DNA from: an uncultured Bacilli bacterium
GTDB taxonomy: Bacteria > Bacillota_I > Bacilli_A > RF39 > UBA660
Direction of reading: 5' to 3'
Assembly (NCBI GenBank): GCA_934122215.1
Contig: CAKOWF010000002.1
Location: 1 to 54,034, forward strand
DNA: 54,034 bases
The notes under the pieces are model-generated. The model saw only the letters and a list, made by a program, of their open reading frames with translations, had not been told where the DNA came from and made no database searches. The position numbers and the translations under genes are program-made. Positions within the stretch are counted from its first letter, which is position 1; the number at the start of each line of letters is the position of its first letter. Below, in pieces: positions 17,145-25,427 of the stretch.

Positions 17145-17684
17145 ATGAACCGCCTAAAAGAAAAATATATAAATGAAATCGTACCAAGTTTAAAAGAAGA
17201 ATTTAAATATGCTAATGTCAATCAAGTTCCAGCATTATCTAAAATCGTAGTTAATATTGGTTGTGGAGATGCTACTACAAATAGTAAGCTATTAGAAGCA
17301 GCTATGAAAGATTTAGAGTTAATTACTGGACAAAAACCAGTTGCTACAAAAGCAAAAAAAGCAATTGCCGGATTTAAAATAAGAGAAGGTCAAGCAATTG
17401 GTTGTAAAGTAACATTACGTGGAGAAAATATGTATAACTTCTTAGATAAATTAATAAGTATTACATTACCACGTGTAAGAGATTTTAGAGGAATATCTCC
17501 AAAAGCTTTTGATGGAAGAGGAAACTATACTTTAGGACTTACAGAACAATTAATATTCTCAGAAATAGAATATGATAATGTTGTAAAAGTTAGAGGTATG
17601 GATATTGTATTCGTTACTACAGCTAAAACAAATGATGAAGCATTATCTCTTTTAAAAGGATTCGGTATGCCATTTAAAAAATAA
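17145..17684 (+). CDS. rplE: 50S ribosomal protein L5
   Basis: L5 binds 5S rRNA in the central protuberance. The ATG at 17145 is preferred over the in-frame TTG at 17139 because GGAAGGAGGGT is then correctly spaced. The 179-aa protein shows VVNIGCGDATTNSK, TGQKPVATKAKKAIAGFKIR and the C-terminal GMDIVFVTTAKTNDEALSLL. All are family signatures. Confidence 0.97.
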   Translation: MNRLKEKYINEIVPSLKEEFKYANVNQVPALSKIVVNIGCGDATTNSKLLEAAMKDLELITGQKPVATKAKKAIAGFKIREGQAIGCKVTLRGENMYNFLDKLISITLPRVRDFRGISPKAFDGRGNYTLGLTEQLIFSEIEYDNVVKVRGMDIVFVTTAKTNDEALSLLKGFGMPFKK

Positions 17685-17703
17685 TGGATATTAGGAGGAT
17701 ATT

Positions 17704-17889
17704 ATGGCTAAAAAAAGTATGATTGTAAAACAATCAAGAAAACCAAAATTTAAAGTACGTGAATATACTCGTTGTGAAAGATGCGGTAGACCTCACGCAG
17801 TACTTAAAAAATATGGAATTTGTCGTATATGCTTTAGAGAATTAGCATATCAAGGACAAATACCAGGTGTAAAAAAATCTAGTTGGTAA
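17704..17889 (+). CDS. rpsN: 30S ribosomal protein S14, zinc-binding type Z
   Basis: S14 is in the 30S head near S3 and S10. This is the short 61-aa zinc form, with CERCGRPHAVLKKYGICRIC giving a C-x2-C...C-x2-C site. The zinc form is the standard housekeeping version in Bacillota. It starts after ATTAGGAGGATATT, and rpsH follows 19 bases later. Confidence 0.98.
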   Translation: MAKKSMIVKQSRKPKFKVREYTRCERCGRPHAVLKKYGICRICFRELAYQGQIPGVKKSSW

Positions 17890-17908
17890 TTAGAGAAGGA
17901 GGGATTGT

Positions 17909-18301
17909 ATGACAGATCCAATTGCAGACATGTTAACACGTATTCGTAACGCTAACGTAATGCGATATAAAGAAGTTGAAGTACCCGCTTCAAAAATTAA
18001 AGTAGAAATTGCTAGAATCTTAAAAGAAGAAGGATTCATTAGTGACTACAAAATTAAGAAAAATAATGTACAAAATATTATTTCACTTAATTTAAAATAT
18101 GGACAAAATAAAGAACGTGTAATTACTGGATTAAAAAGAATTTCAAAACCAGGATTACGTGTATATGTATCAGTAGATAAACTTCCAAGAGTTTTAAATG
18201 GACTTGGAATAGCTATCATTTCAACATCAAAGGGATTAATGACTGATAAAGAAGCAAGAAAAGAATCTCTTGGTGGAGAAGTATTAGCATGTATTTGGTA
18301 G
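17909..18301 (+). CDS. rpsH: 30S ribosomal protein S8
   Basis: S8 binds the central domain of 16S rRNA. In E. coli it represses the spc operon. The sequence begins MTDPIADMLTRIRNANVMRY and contains LKRISKPGLRVYV and the C-terminal STSKGLMTDKEARKESLGGE. The length is 130 aa. The gene has AGAGAAGGAGGGATTGT upstream. Confidence 0.98.
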   Translation: MTDPIADMLTRIRNANVMRYKEVEVPASKIKVEIARILKEEGFISDYKIKKNNVQNIISLNLKYGQNKERVITGLKRISKPGLRVYVSVDKLPRVLNGLGIAIISTSKGLMTDKEARKESLGGEVLACIW

Positions 18302-18317
18302 AAAGAGAGGACATTTT

Positions 18318-18848
18318 ATGAGTCGTATTGGTAATAGAGTATTAGTTTTACCAGCAAACGTAACATTAACTGTTGATGGTAATGTTGTTACAGTAAAAGG
18401 TCCAAAAGGAGAACTTTCTACTGAAATAAACAAAAACATTACAGTAACTGTAAAAGATAATGAAGTAATCGTTGAAAGAAAAAGCGATGATTTCAAAAAC
18501 TTTCATGGTACAGCAAATGCTAATATCAAAAATATGATTATTGGTGTAACTGAAGGATATTCAAAAAATCTTGAAGCAGTAGGTGTTGGTTACCGTTTCA
18601 ATGTTAGTGGAAATAAAATAACTGTAAACACTGGTAAATCTCATTCAGATATAGTTGAAATACCTGCAGGAATCACTGTAGAAGGTATTAGTAATACTGA
18701 AATAGCAATCAAAGGTATTGATAAATGCCAAGTTGGAGAATTTGCTGCTAATATAAGAAAACTTAGAAAACCAGAACCTTACAAAGGAAAAGGTATTCGT
18801 TATAAAGATGAATACATTCAACGTAAGGAAGGTAAAAAAGCAGCTTAA
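18318..18848 (+). CDS. rplF: 50S ribosomal protein L6
   Basis: L6 lies beneath the L7/L12 stalk base and supports GTPase factor binding. The N-terminus is MSRIGNRVLVLPANVTLTVD, followed by VKGPKGELS. The C-terminal signature is KLRKPEPYKGKGIRYKDEYI. It is 176 aa long. It follows rpsH by 16 bases with AGAAAGAGAGGACATTTT. Confidence 0.98.
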   Translation: MSRIGNRVLVLPANVTLTVDGNVVTVKGPKGELSTEINKNITVTVKDNEVIVERKSDDFKNFHGTANANIKNMIIGVTEGYSKNLEAVGVGYRFNVSGNKITVNTGKSHSDIVEIPAGITVEGISNTEIAIKGIDKCQVGEFAANIRKLRKPEPYKGKGIRYKDEYIQRKEGKKAA

Positions 18849-18876
18849 TTAAATTTAAGTAAAGGAGAGTAATACT

Positions 18877-19239
18877 ATGGTTAATAAAGTAGCTCGTAAT
18901 GAAGTACGTTTAGCTAGACATGCTCGTGTAAGAAATAAAATTTCTGGAACAGCAACAACACCTAGACTAAATGTATTCAAATCAAATAGTAATATTTTTG
19001 CTCAAATAATCGATGATGAAAAAGGTGTTACTTTAGTAAGTGCTTCTTCAATCGATAAAGAATTAAAATTAGCTAACGGTAGCAATGTTGAAGCTGCTAC
19101 AAAAGTTGGAGAATTATTAGCAAAAAGAGCTAAAAAAGCAAAAATAGAAAAAGTAATCTTTGATAGAGGTGGATACCTATATCATGGACGTGTTAAAGCT
19201 TTAGCTGAAGCAGCACGTGAAAATGGATTAGAATTCTAA
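18877..19239 (+). CDS. rplR: 50S ribosomal protein L18
   Basis: L18 binds 5S rRNA with L5. Visible motifs are RHARVRNKISGTATTPRLNV, VFKSNSNIFAQIIDDEKGVT and the C-terminal FDRGGYLYHGRVKALAEAAR. The length is 120 aa. The gene follows rplF by 28 bases with AAAGGAGAGTAATACT. Confidence 0.98.
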   Translation: MVNKVARNEVRLARHARVRNKISGTATTPRLNVFKSNSNIFAQIIDDEKGVTLVSASSIDKELKLANGSNVEAATKVGELLAKRAKKAKIEKVIFDRGGYLYHGRVKALAEAARENGLEF

Positions 19240-19253
19240 AAGGAGGGTAACCA

Positions 19254-19760
19254 ATGGAAAAAACAAAAAGAGAACCACGCCCAAAACAATATGAAGAACA
19301 AGTAATCAATATTGGAAGAGTAACAAAAGTTACAAAAGGTGGTCGTCATTTCCGTTTCTCAGCAACTGTTGTTGTAGGTGATAGAAAAGGTAAAGTTGGA
19401 TTAGGTACTGGAAAAGCAAATGAAGTACCAGATGCAATTAAAAAAGCTTCACAAGCAGCAACTAAAAATGTTGTAAAAATTTCATTAGTTGATGAAAGAA
19501 CAATTCCACATGAAGCAATTGGTGTAAGAGGAGCAAGTAAAGTTATGTTAAGACCTGCTGCTGAAGGTACTGGAGTTAAAGCTGGAGGACCTGTAAGAGC
19601 AGTATTAGAACTTGCTGGTGTTAAAGATATTTTATCTAAATCATTAGGATCAAATACAAAAATTAATATGGCATATGCAACACTTGAAGCATTAAAATCT
19701 CAAAGAACAATCGAAGAAGTTGCAAAACTTCGTGGTAAGAAAGTTGAGGAAATAAGATAA
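19254..19760 (+). CDS. rpsE: 30S ribosomal protein S5
   Basis: S5 acts at the decoding centre and mRNA entry and influences fidelity. The double-stranded RNA-binding-like region VINIGRVTKVTKGGRHFRFS is followed by KVGLGTGKANEVPDAIKKA and the GTGVKAGGPVRAVLELAGV block. It is 168 aa long. The stop overlaps the rplO start by one base. The rpmD gene (L30), which usually sits between them, is absent. Confidence 0.98.
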   Translation: MEKTKREPRPKQYEEQVINIGRVTKVTKGGRHFRFSATVVVGDRKGKVGLGTGKANEVPDAIKKASQAATKNVVKISLVDERTIPHEAIGVRGASKVMLRPAAEGTGVKAGGPVRAVLELAGVKDILSKSLGSNTKINMAYATLEALKSQRTIEEVAKLRGKKVEEIR

Positions 19761-20203
19761 TGAAATTACATACTATGTATGCACAAGAAGGTGCTACAAA
19801 AACTCGTAAAAGAGTTGGACGTGGTACTGGTAGTGGACTAGGAAAAACAAGTGGAAAAGGACATAAAGGACAAAATGCAAGAAGTGGTGGAGGAGTAAGA
19901 CCTGGATTCGAAGGTGGACAACTTCCATTATTCAGAAGACTTCCAAAAAGAGGTTTCACAAATGCAATGTTCAAAACTACATATGCAGTATTAAACTTAG
20001 ATGATTTAAATAAATTTGAAGAAAACACAGAAATTACACCAGAATTATTAAAAGAAATGGGAATTTTAAAAAATCAATTAAATGGAGTTAAAATTTTAGG
20101 AAATGGAACTTTAGAAAAAAAATTAACTGTAAAAGCAAATCAATTTTCTAAAAAAGCAAAAGAAGAAATAGAAAAACTAGGTGGAAAAGCAGAGGTGATT
20201 TAA
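19760..20203 (+). CDS. rplO: 50S ribosomal protein L15
   Basis: L15 is a late-assembling protein contacting many 23S rRNA domains. The glycine- and arginine-rich N-terminal extension includes KRVGRGTGSGLGKTSGKGHK and SGGGVRPGFEGGQLPLFRRL. It is 147 aa long. It begins directly on the rpsE stop (TAATG) and is followed by secY after one base, so all three are probably translationally coupled. Confidence 0.98.
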   Translation: MKLHTMYAQEGATKTRKRVGRGTGSGLGKTSGKGHKGQNARSGGGVRPGFEGGQLPLFRRLPKRGFTNAMFKTTYAVLNLDDLNKFEENTEITPELLKEMGILKNQLNGVKILGNGTLEKKLTVKANQFSKKAKEEIEKLGGKAEVI

Positions 20204-20204
20204 A

Positions 20205-21473
20205 ATGTTTGCAGAATTCAAGCAAATATTTAGTCCCAAAAATAAAGATTTAAGAAAGAGAATATTATTCACATTTCTTGCTTTATTTATTTTTAAGCTT
20301 GGAACAACTATAATAGTACCAGGAATCGATGCTGATAGTTTAGGAACAAATAGTTTAGGATTTTTAGATTTAATGAATGTAATGGGTGGAGGAGCACTTG
20401 AGAAATTTTCAATATTTGCTCTAGGTGTTGCACCATACATTACAGCATCAATTATTATGCAATTATTACAAGCAGATATAGTTCCATATTTTGCAGAATT
20501 ATCTAAGCAAGGTGGAACAGGAAGAGCAAAATTAAATAAAATTACAAGATATTTAGGTATAGCTTTAGCATTTATACAAGGTTATATATTCTCATTTGCA
20601 TTTGTACCAAATGGTACACCAGTAGAATATTTAACTTTCGCACTTATTCTAACAGCTGGAACATCATTACTACTATGGATTGGTGATCAAATAACAGCTA
20701 AAGGAATAGGTAATGGTATATCATTATTGATTATGGCTGGTATAATAGCTACATTACCTAACATGTTTTACCAAGCATGGACTGGATTAGTAGATTTTAC
20801 TACTACACAGACTATGTTATTTGGAATTACAAAGTTTGCTATATTTATAATTGTATATATATTAATTATTGTTGGAGTTGTATATATTGAATGTTCTGAA
20901 AGAAGAATACCAATTCAATATGCTAACAAATCAACAATGGTACAATCTAAAAATTATATTCCATTCAAATTAAATTCAGCAGGAGTTATGCCAGTTATAT
21001 TTGCCTCAATTGTTGTATCAATACCAAATATAGTTGCAGCAATAACTAAAAATGAACAAATTAAATTATTTATAGATAAATACTTATCTTATTATTCATC
21101 AATAACTGGATTTATATTATATGTTGTTTGTATATTTGTATTTGCTTACTTTTATACATTCTTCCAATTAAAACCTAAAGAACTTGCTGAAGATATAAAT
21201 AAAAATGGTGGATTTATACCGGGAGTAAGACCTGGTGATGAAACCGTAGATTATATTAGCAAAGTGTTAAAAAGAATAACTACAATAGGAGCATTAAGTT
21301 TAACTATTCTAGCAGCAATACCAATACTTTGTGGATTTATTCCAAATTTACCTTCTAGTATTAGACTTGGAGGAACAAGTTTATTAATAGTTGTTGGTGT
21401 AGCGCTTGAAACTTATAAACAATTATCTAGCGAACTTGTAACACGTAATTATACAAGAGGTAGAAGAAGATAA
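20205..21473 (+). CDS. secY: Protein translocase subunit SecY
   Basis: SecY is the ten-helix channel of the Sec translocon. The 422-aa protein shows the expected hydrophobic helices, the plug-region motif VPGIDAD, the TM2 segment ALGVAPYITASIIMQLLQAD, and the cytoplasmic loop DINKNGGFIPGVRPG needed for SecA and ribosome binding. The stop overlaps the adk ATG by one base. Its place between rplO and adk is the standard spc order. Confidence 0.98.
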   Translation: MFAEFKQIFSPKNKDLRKRILFTFLALFIFKLGTTIIVPGIDADSLGTNSLGFLDLMNVMGGGALEKFSIFALGVAPYITASIIMQLLQADIVPYFAELSKQGGTGRAKLNKITRYLGIALAFIQGYIFSFAFVPNGTPVEYLTFALILTAGTSLLLWIGDQITAKGIGNGISLLIMAGIIATLPNMFYQAWTGLVDFTTTQTMLFGITKFAIFIIVYILIIVGVVYIECSERRIPIQYANKSTMVQSKNYIPFKLNSAGVMPVIFASIVVSIPNIVAAITKNEQIKLFIDKYLSYYSSITGFILYVVCIFVFAYFYTFFQLKPKELAEDINKNGGFIPGVRPGDETVDYISKVLKRITTIGALSLTILAAIPILCGFIPNLPSSIRLGGTSLLIVVGVALETYKQLSSELVTRNYTRGRRR

Positions 21474-22105
21474 TGAGGATAGTATTTATTGCCCCACCTG
21501 CAGCAGGTAAAGGTACACAATCTAATTTATTGAGTAATGAATTAAATATTGAACACATATCAACAGGAGATCTATTAAGGGAAGAAATAAAAAATGGTAA
21601 TAAAGAATTACAATCAATTATTGAATCAGGAAATTTAGTAAATGATGAAATGATATTATCAATACTATCTAAAAAAATTAGTAACTTAGATAGTTATATT
21701 CTTGATGGCTTTCCAAGAACAATAAATCAAGCTGTTTCATTAGATGACCTATTAAAATCTGAAAATGAACAAATAGATTATGTTATATATTTATCATTAG
21801 ATAAAGAAACGGCAAAAAAGCGCATTTTAGGTAGAGTATCATGTCCAAAATGTGGTAGTGTTTATAACACGATGATTGATGGCATGAATTCAAAAATTTC
21901 GATGGTATGTGACAATTGTAATTCACAACTTACAAAGAGAATTGATGATACAGAAGAAACTTTAAATAAAAGGTATGATACCTATATTAAAGAAACAGAA
22001 CCATTAATTCAATATTATAAAGATAAAGGAGTTTTATATCAAATAGATAGTTCTAGAGATACTATAACTGTTTATAATGATATAAAAAATTTGATTAATG
22101 ATTAG
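21473..22105 (+). CDS. adk: Adenylate kinase (zinc-binding LID, altered P-loop)
   Basis: Adk interconverts ATP + AMP and 2 ADP. The LID carries a four-cysteine zinc site (CPKCGSVYN and CDNCNSQL), typical of Gram-positive enzymes. DGFPRTINQA is the AMP-side signature, and RIDDTEETLNKR follows the LID. The P-loop reads APPAAGKGTQ instead of the usual GxPGxGKGT, so two glycines are replaced by alanine while the Lys and Thr are kept. The length of 210 aa is normal. It overlaps secY by one base and map by eight. Confidence 0.96.
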   Translation: MRIVFIAPPAAGKGTQSNLLSNELNIEHISTGDLLREEIKNGNKELQSIIESGNLVNDEMILSILSKKISNLDSYILDGFPRTINQAVSLDDLLKSENEQIDYVIYLSLDKETAKKRILGRVSCPKCGSVYNTMIDGMNSKISMVCDNCNSQLTKRIDDTEETLNKRYDTYIKETEPLIQYYKDKGVLYQIDSSRDTITVYNDIKNLIND

Positions 22106-22844
22106 TATTAAATCTGAACGTGAAATAAATTTAATGCGTGAAGCAGGTAGAATTGTAGGAGATACACATCATTACTTAGAAAAATTTTTAAAACCAGGAA
22201 TAACTACTATAGAACTAGATAAATTAGCTAATGATTTTATTCTTAGCCAAGGAGCAACTCCTTCTTTCAAAAACCTATATGGATTTCCAGGAACAATATG
22301 TATATCAATAAATGATGAAGTTGTTCATGGAATTCCAGGTAAAAGAAAGTTAAAAGATGGTGATATTATTAAACTAGACATTGGTGCTTGTTATAAAGGA
22401 TATCATGGAGATTCAGCTTGGAGTTATGTAGTAGGAAAACCAAGTAAAGAAATTGATTATTTAATGAAACATACAGAAGAAGCTTTATTTGCAGGTTTAA
22501 ACCAAATAAAAGCTGGGGTTCATTTAGGCGATGTTGGGAATGCTATTGAAGAAGTAGCAAATAAATATAATTTAGGAGTAGTCCAAGAATTAGTTGGACA
22601 TGGAATTGGTACTAAGGTTCATGAAGAACCAGATGTTCCAAATTATGGTAAAAAAAATACTGGACCTATCTTAAAAGAGGGAATGACTATTGCGGTAGAA
22701 CCAATGTTAAACTTAGGTACAAGAGATGTATCAATGTTAGATGATGATTGGACAATAGTAACTGATGATGGACTTCCTTCGGCACATTTTGAGCATACAG
22801 TATTAGTAAAAAAAGATGGGTATGAAATTTTAACAAGGAGGTAA
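22098..22844 (+). CDS. map: Methionine aminopeptidase type I
   Basis: This enzyme removes the initiator methionine from nascent proteins. The pita-bread fold metal ligands are visible: DIGACYKGYHGDSAW (two Asp), VGHGIGTKVHEEP (His), TIAVEPML (Glu) and SAHFEHTVLV (His and Glu). It is 248 aa long. The start lies inside the end of adk, an eight-base overlap. infA begins four bases after the stop, using AAGGAGGTAATTA. Confidence 0.97.
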   Translation: MISIKSEREINLMREAGRIVGDTHHYLEKFLKPGITTIELDKLANDFILSQGATPSFKNLYGFPGTICISINDEVVHGIPGKRKLKDGDIIKLDIGACYKGYHGDSAWSYVVGKPSKEIDYLMKHTEEALFAGLNQIKAGVHLGDVGNAIEEVANKYNLGVVQELVGHGIGTKVHEEPDVPNYGKKNTGPILKEGMTIAVEPMLNLGTRDVSMLDDDWTIVTDDGLPSAHFEHTVLVKKDGYEILTRR

Positions 22845-22848
22845 TTAA

Positions 22849-23109
22849 ATGCCAAAGAAAAATGTTAATAAAAAACCAATTGAAAATGAAACTGTAAGTA
22901 AAAAATCAGCAATTGAAGTAGAGGGAAAAGTATTAGATGTTTTACCTGGAGGACAATTCAGAGTAGAACTATCAAATAAACATACTGTAGTGGCTCACGT
23001 TTCTGGTAAAATCCGAATGAACTATATTCGCATTTTACCGGGTGATACAGTAGTTTTAGAATTATCAGAATATGATTTAACACGTGGGCGTATAACCTAT
23101 AGAAAATAG
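22849..23109 (+). CDS. infA: Translation initiation factor IF-1 with lysine-rich N-terminal extension
   Basis: IF-1 is an OB-fold protein that covers the A site during initiation. The core (AIEVEGKVLDVLPGGQFRVE, HVSGKIRMNYIRILPGDTV) matches the 72-aa family. It is preceded by about 20 extra residues rich in Lys and Asn. The only well-placed ribosome binding site is before the extended start at 22849, so the extension is probably real. Confidence 0.95.
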   Translation: MPKKNVNKKPIENETVSKKSAIEVEGKVLDVLPGGQFRVELSNKHTVVAHVSGKIRMNYIRILPGDTVVLELSEYDLTRGRITYRK

Positions 23110-23120
23110 GAGGGTAGAAT

Positions 23121-23234
23121 ATGAAAGTTAAACCATCAGTAAAACCAATCTGTCCAGATTGTAAAATAATTAAAAGAAAAGGATCTTTAAGAGTTATCTG
23201 TAAAAATCCAAAACATAAACAAAGACAAGGTTAA
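23121..23234 (+). CDS. rpmJ: 50S ribosomal protein L36
   Basis: This 37-aa zinc ribbon protein was found by reading between infA and rpsM. It starts MKVKPSVKPICPDCKIIKRK and ends CKNPKHKQRQG, with the C-x2-C...C-x4-H zinc site intact. The ATG follows TAGGAGGGTAGAAT. This is the zinc-containing form of L36. Confidence 0.97.
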   Translation: MKVKPSVKPICPDCKIIKRKGSLRVICKNPKHKQRQG

Positions 23235-23247
23235 TAGGAGGTGTTTT

Positions 23248-23613
23248 ATGGCACGTATTAAAGGTGTAGATATACCAGATAATAAAAGAATCGAAATCGC
23301 ATTAACTTATATTTATGGAATTGGTAGAAGTTTATCAAACCAAATATTAAATGATGCTGGTGTAGATATCAATAAAAGAGCAAAAGATTTATCAAATGAT
23401 GAATTAAATCAAATTCGTAACGAAATTGATAAATACACAATCGAAGGTGATTTAAGACGTGAAGTAAATATGAATATTAAAACTAAAATGGAAATTAATT
23501 CATATGAAGGAACTCGTCATAAAAAAGGATTACCAGTAAGAGGTCAAAGAACAAATAGAAACGCAAGAACTCGTAAAGGTAAAGGTAAAACAGTAGCTAA
23601 TAAGAAAAAATAA
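23248..23613 (+). CDS. rpsM: 30S ribosomal protein S13
   Basis: S13 is in the 30S head and contacts L5 and the P-site tRNA. The protein starts MARIKGVDIPDNKRIEIALT with YIYGIGRS following, and ends with the basic GLPVRGQRTNRNARTRKGK. It is 121 aa long. The start follows TAGGAGGTGTTTT. Confidence 0.98.
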   Translation: MARIKGVDIPDNKRIEIALTYIYGIGRSLSNQILNDAGVDINKRAKDLSNDELNQIRNEIDKYTIEGDLRREVNMNIKTKMEINSYEGTRHKKGLPVRGQRTNRNARTRKGKGKTVANKKK

Positions 23614-23638
23614 TAAACTGTAAAAGGAGGTTATATAT

Positions 23639-24022
23639 ATGGCTTATAAACCAAGAAAACGTAAAGTTAAGAAAAATGTACCAGAAGGTAGAGCATATAT
23701 TCGTTCAACTTTCAATAACACTATAGTAACACTTAGTGATAAAGAAGGTAATGCACTTAGTTGGGCATCTGCTGGAACATTAGGTTTTAAAGGAAGTAAA
23801 AAATCAACTCCATTTGCTGCAGGTATGTCAGCTGAAGCTGCAGGACGTGCTGCATATGATATGGGAATGAGAAAAGTAGAAGTTTTCGTTAACGGATTAG
23901 GTTCTGGACGTGAAACAGCAATTCGTTCATTACAAACAGCTGGTCTAGAAATTTTATCAATCACTGATGTAACACCTGTACCACATAATGGATGTCGTCC
24001 ACCAAAACGTCCTCGTGGATAA
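23639..24022 (+). CDS. rpsK: 30S ribosomal protein S11
   Basis: S11 lies on the platform near the Shine-Dalgarno helix. The signatures are STFNNTIVTLSDKEGNALSW, FAAGMSAEAAGRAAYDMGM and the C-terminal DVTPVPHNGCRPPKRPRG. It is 127 aa long. The upstream site is AAAGGAGGTTATATAT. Confidence 0.98.
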   Translation: MAYKPRKRKVKKNVPEGRAYIRSTFNNTIVTLSDKEGNALSWASAGTLGFKGSKKSTPFAAGMSAEAAGRAAYDMGMRKVEVFVNGLGSGRETAIRSLQTAGLEILSITDVTPVPHNGCRPPKRPRG

Positions 24023-24041
24023 TAGAAAAGGAGTGATTAAA

Positions 24042-24992
24042 TTGTTAAACTTTGAAAAACCAATATATAAAATAACAGATTATATAGAAAATAATAATTA
24101 TGGAAAATTTGAAATTGAACCTTTAGAAAGAGGTTTTGGTATTACTTTAGGTAATGCACTTAGAAGAGTAATGTTATCAAGTATGCCAGGTAGTGCAATA
24201 GTAGCTGTAAAAATTGAAGGAGTAATGCATGAATTCCAAACTATGGAAGGTGTAGTAGAAGATGTAACATCTATCGTCCTAAATTTAAAAAGTGTTGTTG
24301 TTAAAAAGAACTCTGAAGGCATTTCACGTGCTCATATTTCAGTTTCAGAAGAAAGAACAGTAACAGCAGCAGATATTGAATCAGATGATGATATTGAAAT
24401 CATTAATCCAGATCAAGTTATTGCAACTTTAGCTAAAGGTGGAAAATTAGAAATGGAACTAATAATTTCTAATGGTAGAGGATATGTACCTTCTACAGAA
24501 AATAAATCATTTGTAGAAGAAGAAAAAATTGGATTTATTCCAATAGATGCACTATATTCTCCAGTTGAAAGAGTTAGTTATGATATTGAAAGTGCTCGTG
24601 TAGGACAAGATGCAAATTATGATAAATTAATTATGTGTGTAACTACAAATGGATCACTTCGTCCAGAAGAAGCAATGGCACTTGGAGCTAAAATATTAAT
24701 TGAACATTTAAATATTTTAACTGATTTAAGTGAAATAGCAGATACTACTGGAGTTATGAATGCAAAACAAGAAGATTCTAAACTTAAAAAATTAGAAACA
24801 TCAATAGATGATTTAGATTTCTCTGTTAGAGCTTATAATTGTTTAAAAAGAGCCGGTATTAATACTTTAGGCGATTTAACAGAAAAAACTGAATTAGAAA
24901 TGATGAAAATACGTAATTTAGGTAAAAAATCTTTAAAAGAAGTAATAGATAAAATTAAAGATATGGGACTTAAATTCCGTGAAGAAGATTAG
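24042..24992 (+). CDS. rpoA: RNA polymerase alpha subunit
   Basis: RpoA dimerises to nucleate RNA polymerase assembly. Its C-terminal domain binds UP elements and activators. The start is taken as TTG at 24042, because AAAAGGAGTGATTAAA is correctly spaced. The longer in-frame version would start inside rpsK. The N-terminal domain shows ERGFGITLGNALRRVMLSSM, and the C-terminal domain shows RAYNCLKRAGINTLGDL and IRNLGKKSLKEV. The length is about 316 aa. Confidence 0.97.
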   Translation: MLNFEKPIYKITDYIENNNYGKFEIEPLERGFGITLGNALRRVMLSSMPGSAIVAVKIEGVMHEFQTMEGVVEDVTSIVLNLKSVVVKKNSEGISRAHISVSEERTVTAADIESDDDIEIINPDQVIATLAKGGKLEMELIISNGRGYVPSTENKSFVEEEKIGFIPIDALYSPVERVSYDIESARVGQDANYDKLIMCVTTNGSLRPEEAMALGAKILIEHLNILTDLSEIADTTGVMNAKQEDSKLKKLETSIDDLDFSVRAYNCLKRAGINTLGDLTEKTELEMMKIRNLGKKSLKEVIDKIKDMGLKFREED

Positions 24993-25006
24993 AACGGAGG
25001 ATTAAT

Positions 25007-25363
25007 ATGGCTTATAGAAAGTTAGGTAGAACTTGCAAACATAGAAGAAGTATGTTAGCAAATTTAACTAAAGACTTAATTATGAATGAACGTATTGAAA
25101 CTACTGAAACTAGAGCTAAAGAAGTAAGAAAATTTGTTGATAAAATGATTACTTATGGTAAAGATGGTTCATTAGTTTCAAGAAGAAAAGCTTTAGCGTT
25201 TATGCAAAATGATACAGAAGCAACTAAAAAAGTATTTGACGATTTAGCTAAACGTTATGCTACTCGTAATGGTGGATATACAAGAATAATTAAACTATCT
25301 GAGAGAAGAGGAGACGACGCTTTAATGGTAGTTTTAGAATTAGTTGAAGGAGATGCTAAATAA
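25007..25363 (+). CDS. rplQ: 50S ribosomal protein L17
   Basis: L17 is near the tunnel exit. The sequence opens MAYRKLGRTCKHRRSMLANL with LTKDLIMNERIETTETRAKE following, and ends with the conserved RGDDALMVVLELV. It is 118 aa long. It is the last gene of the cluster, and its stop codon lies inside the loop of the terminator. Confidence 0.98.
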   Translation: MAYRKLGRTCKHRRSMLANLTKDLIMNERIETTETRAKEVRKFVDKMITYGKDGSLVSRRKALAFMQNDTEATKKVFDDLAKRYATRNGGYTRIIKLSERRGDDALMVVLELVEGDAK

Positions 25364-25375
25364 GCATCTTTTTTA
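25351..25375 (+). terminator. Intrinsic terminator of the ribosomal cluster
   Basis: The stem AGATGCT / AGCATCT has a five-base loop containing part of the rplQ stop, followed by a run of six T. Confidence 0.8.
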
Positions 25376-25427
25376 ATTAATTAATAAAAATATTTAAAAT
25401 TATGATATAATTAATGTGGTGTTGTAT

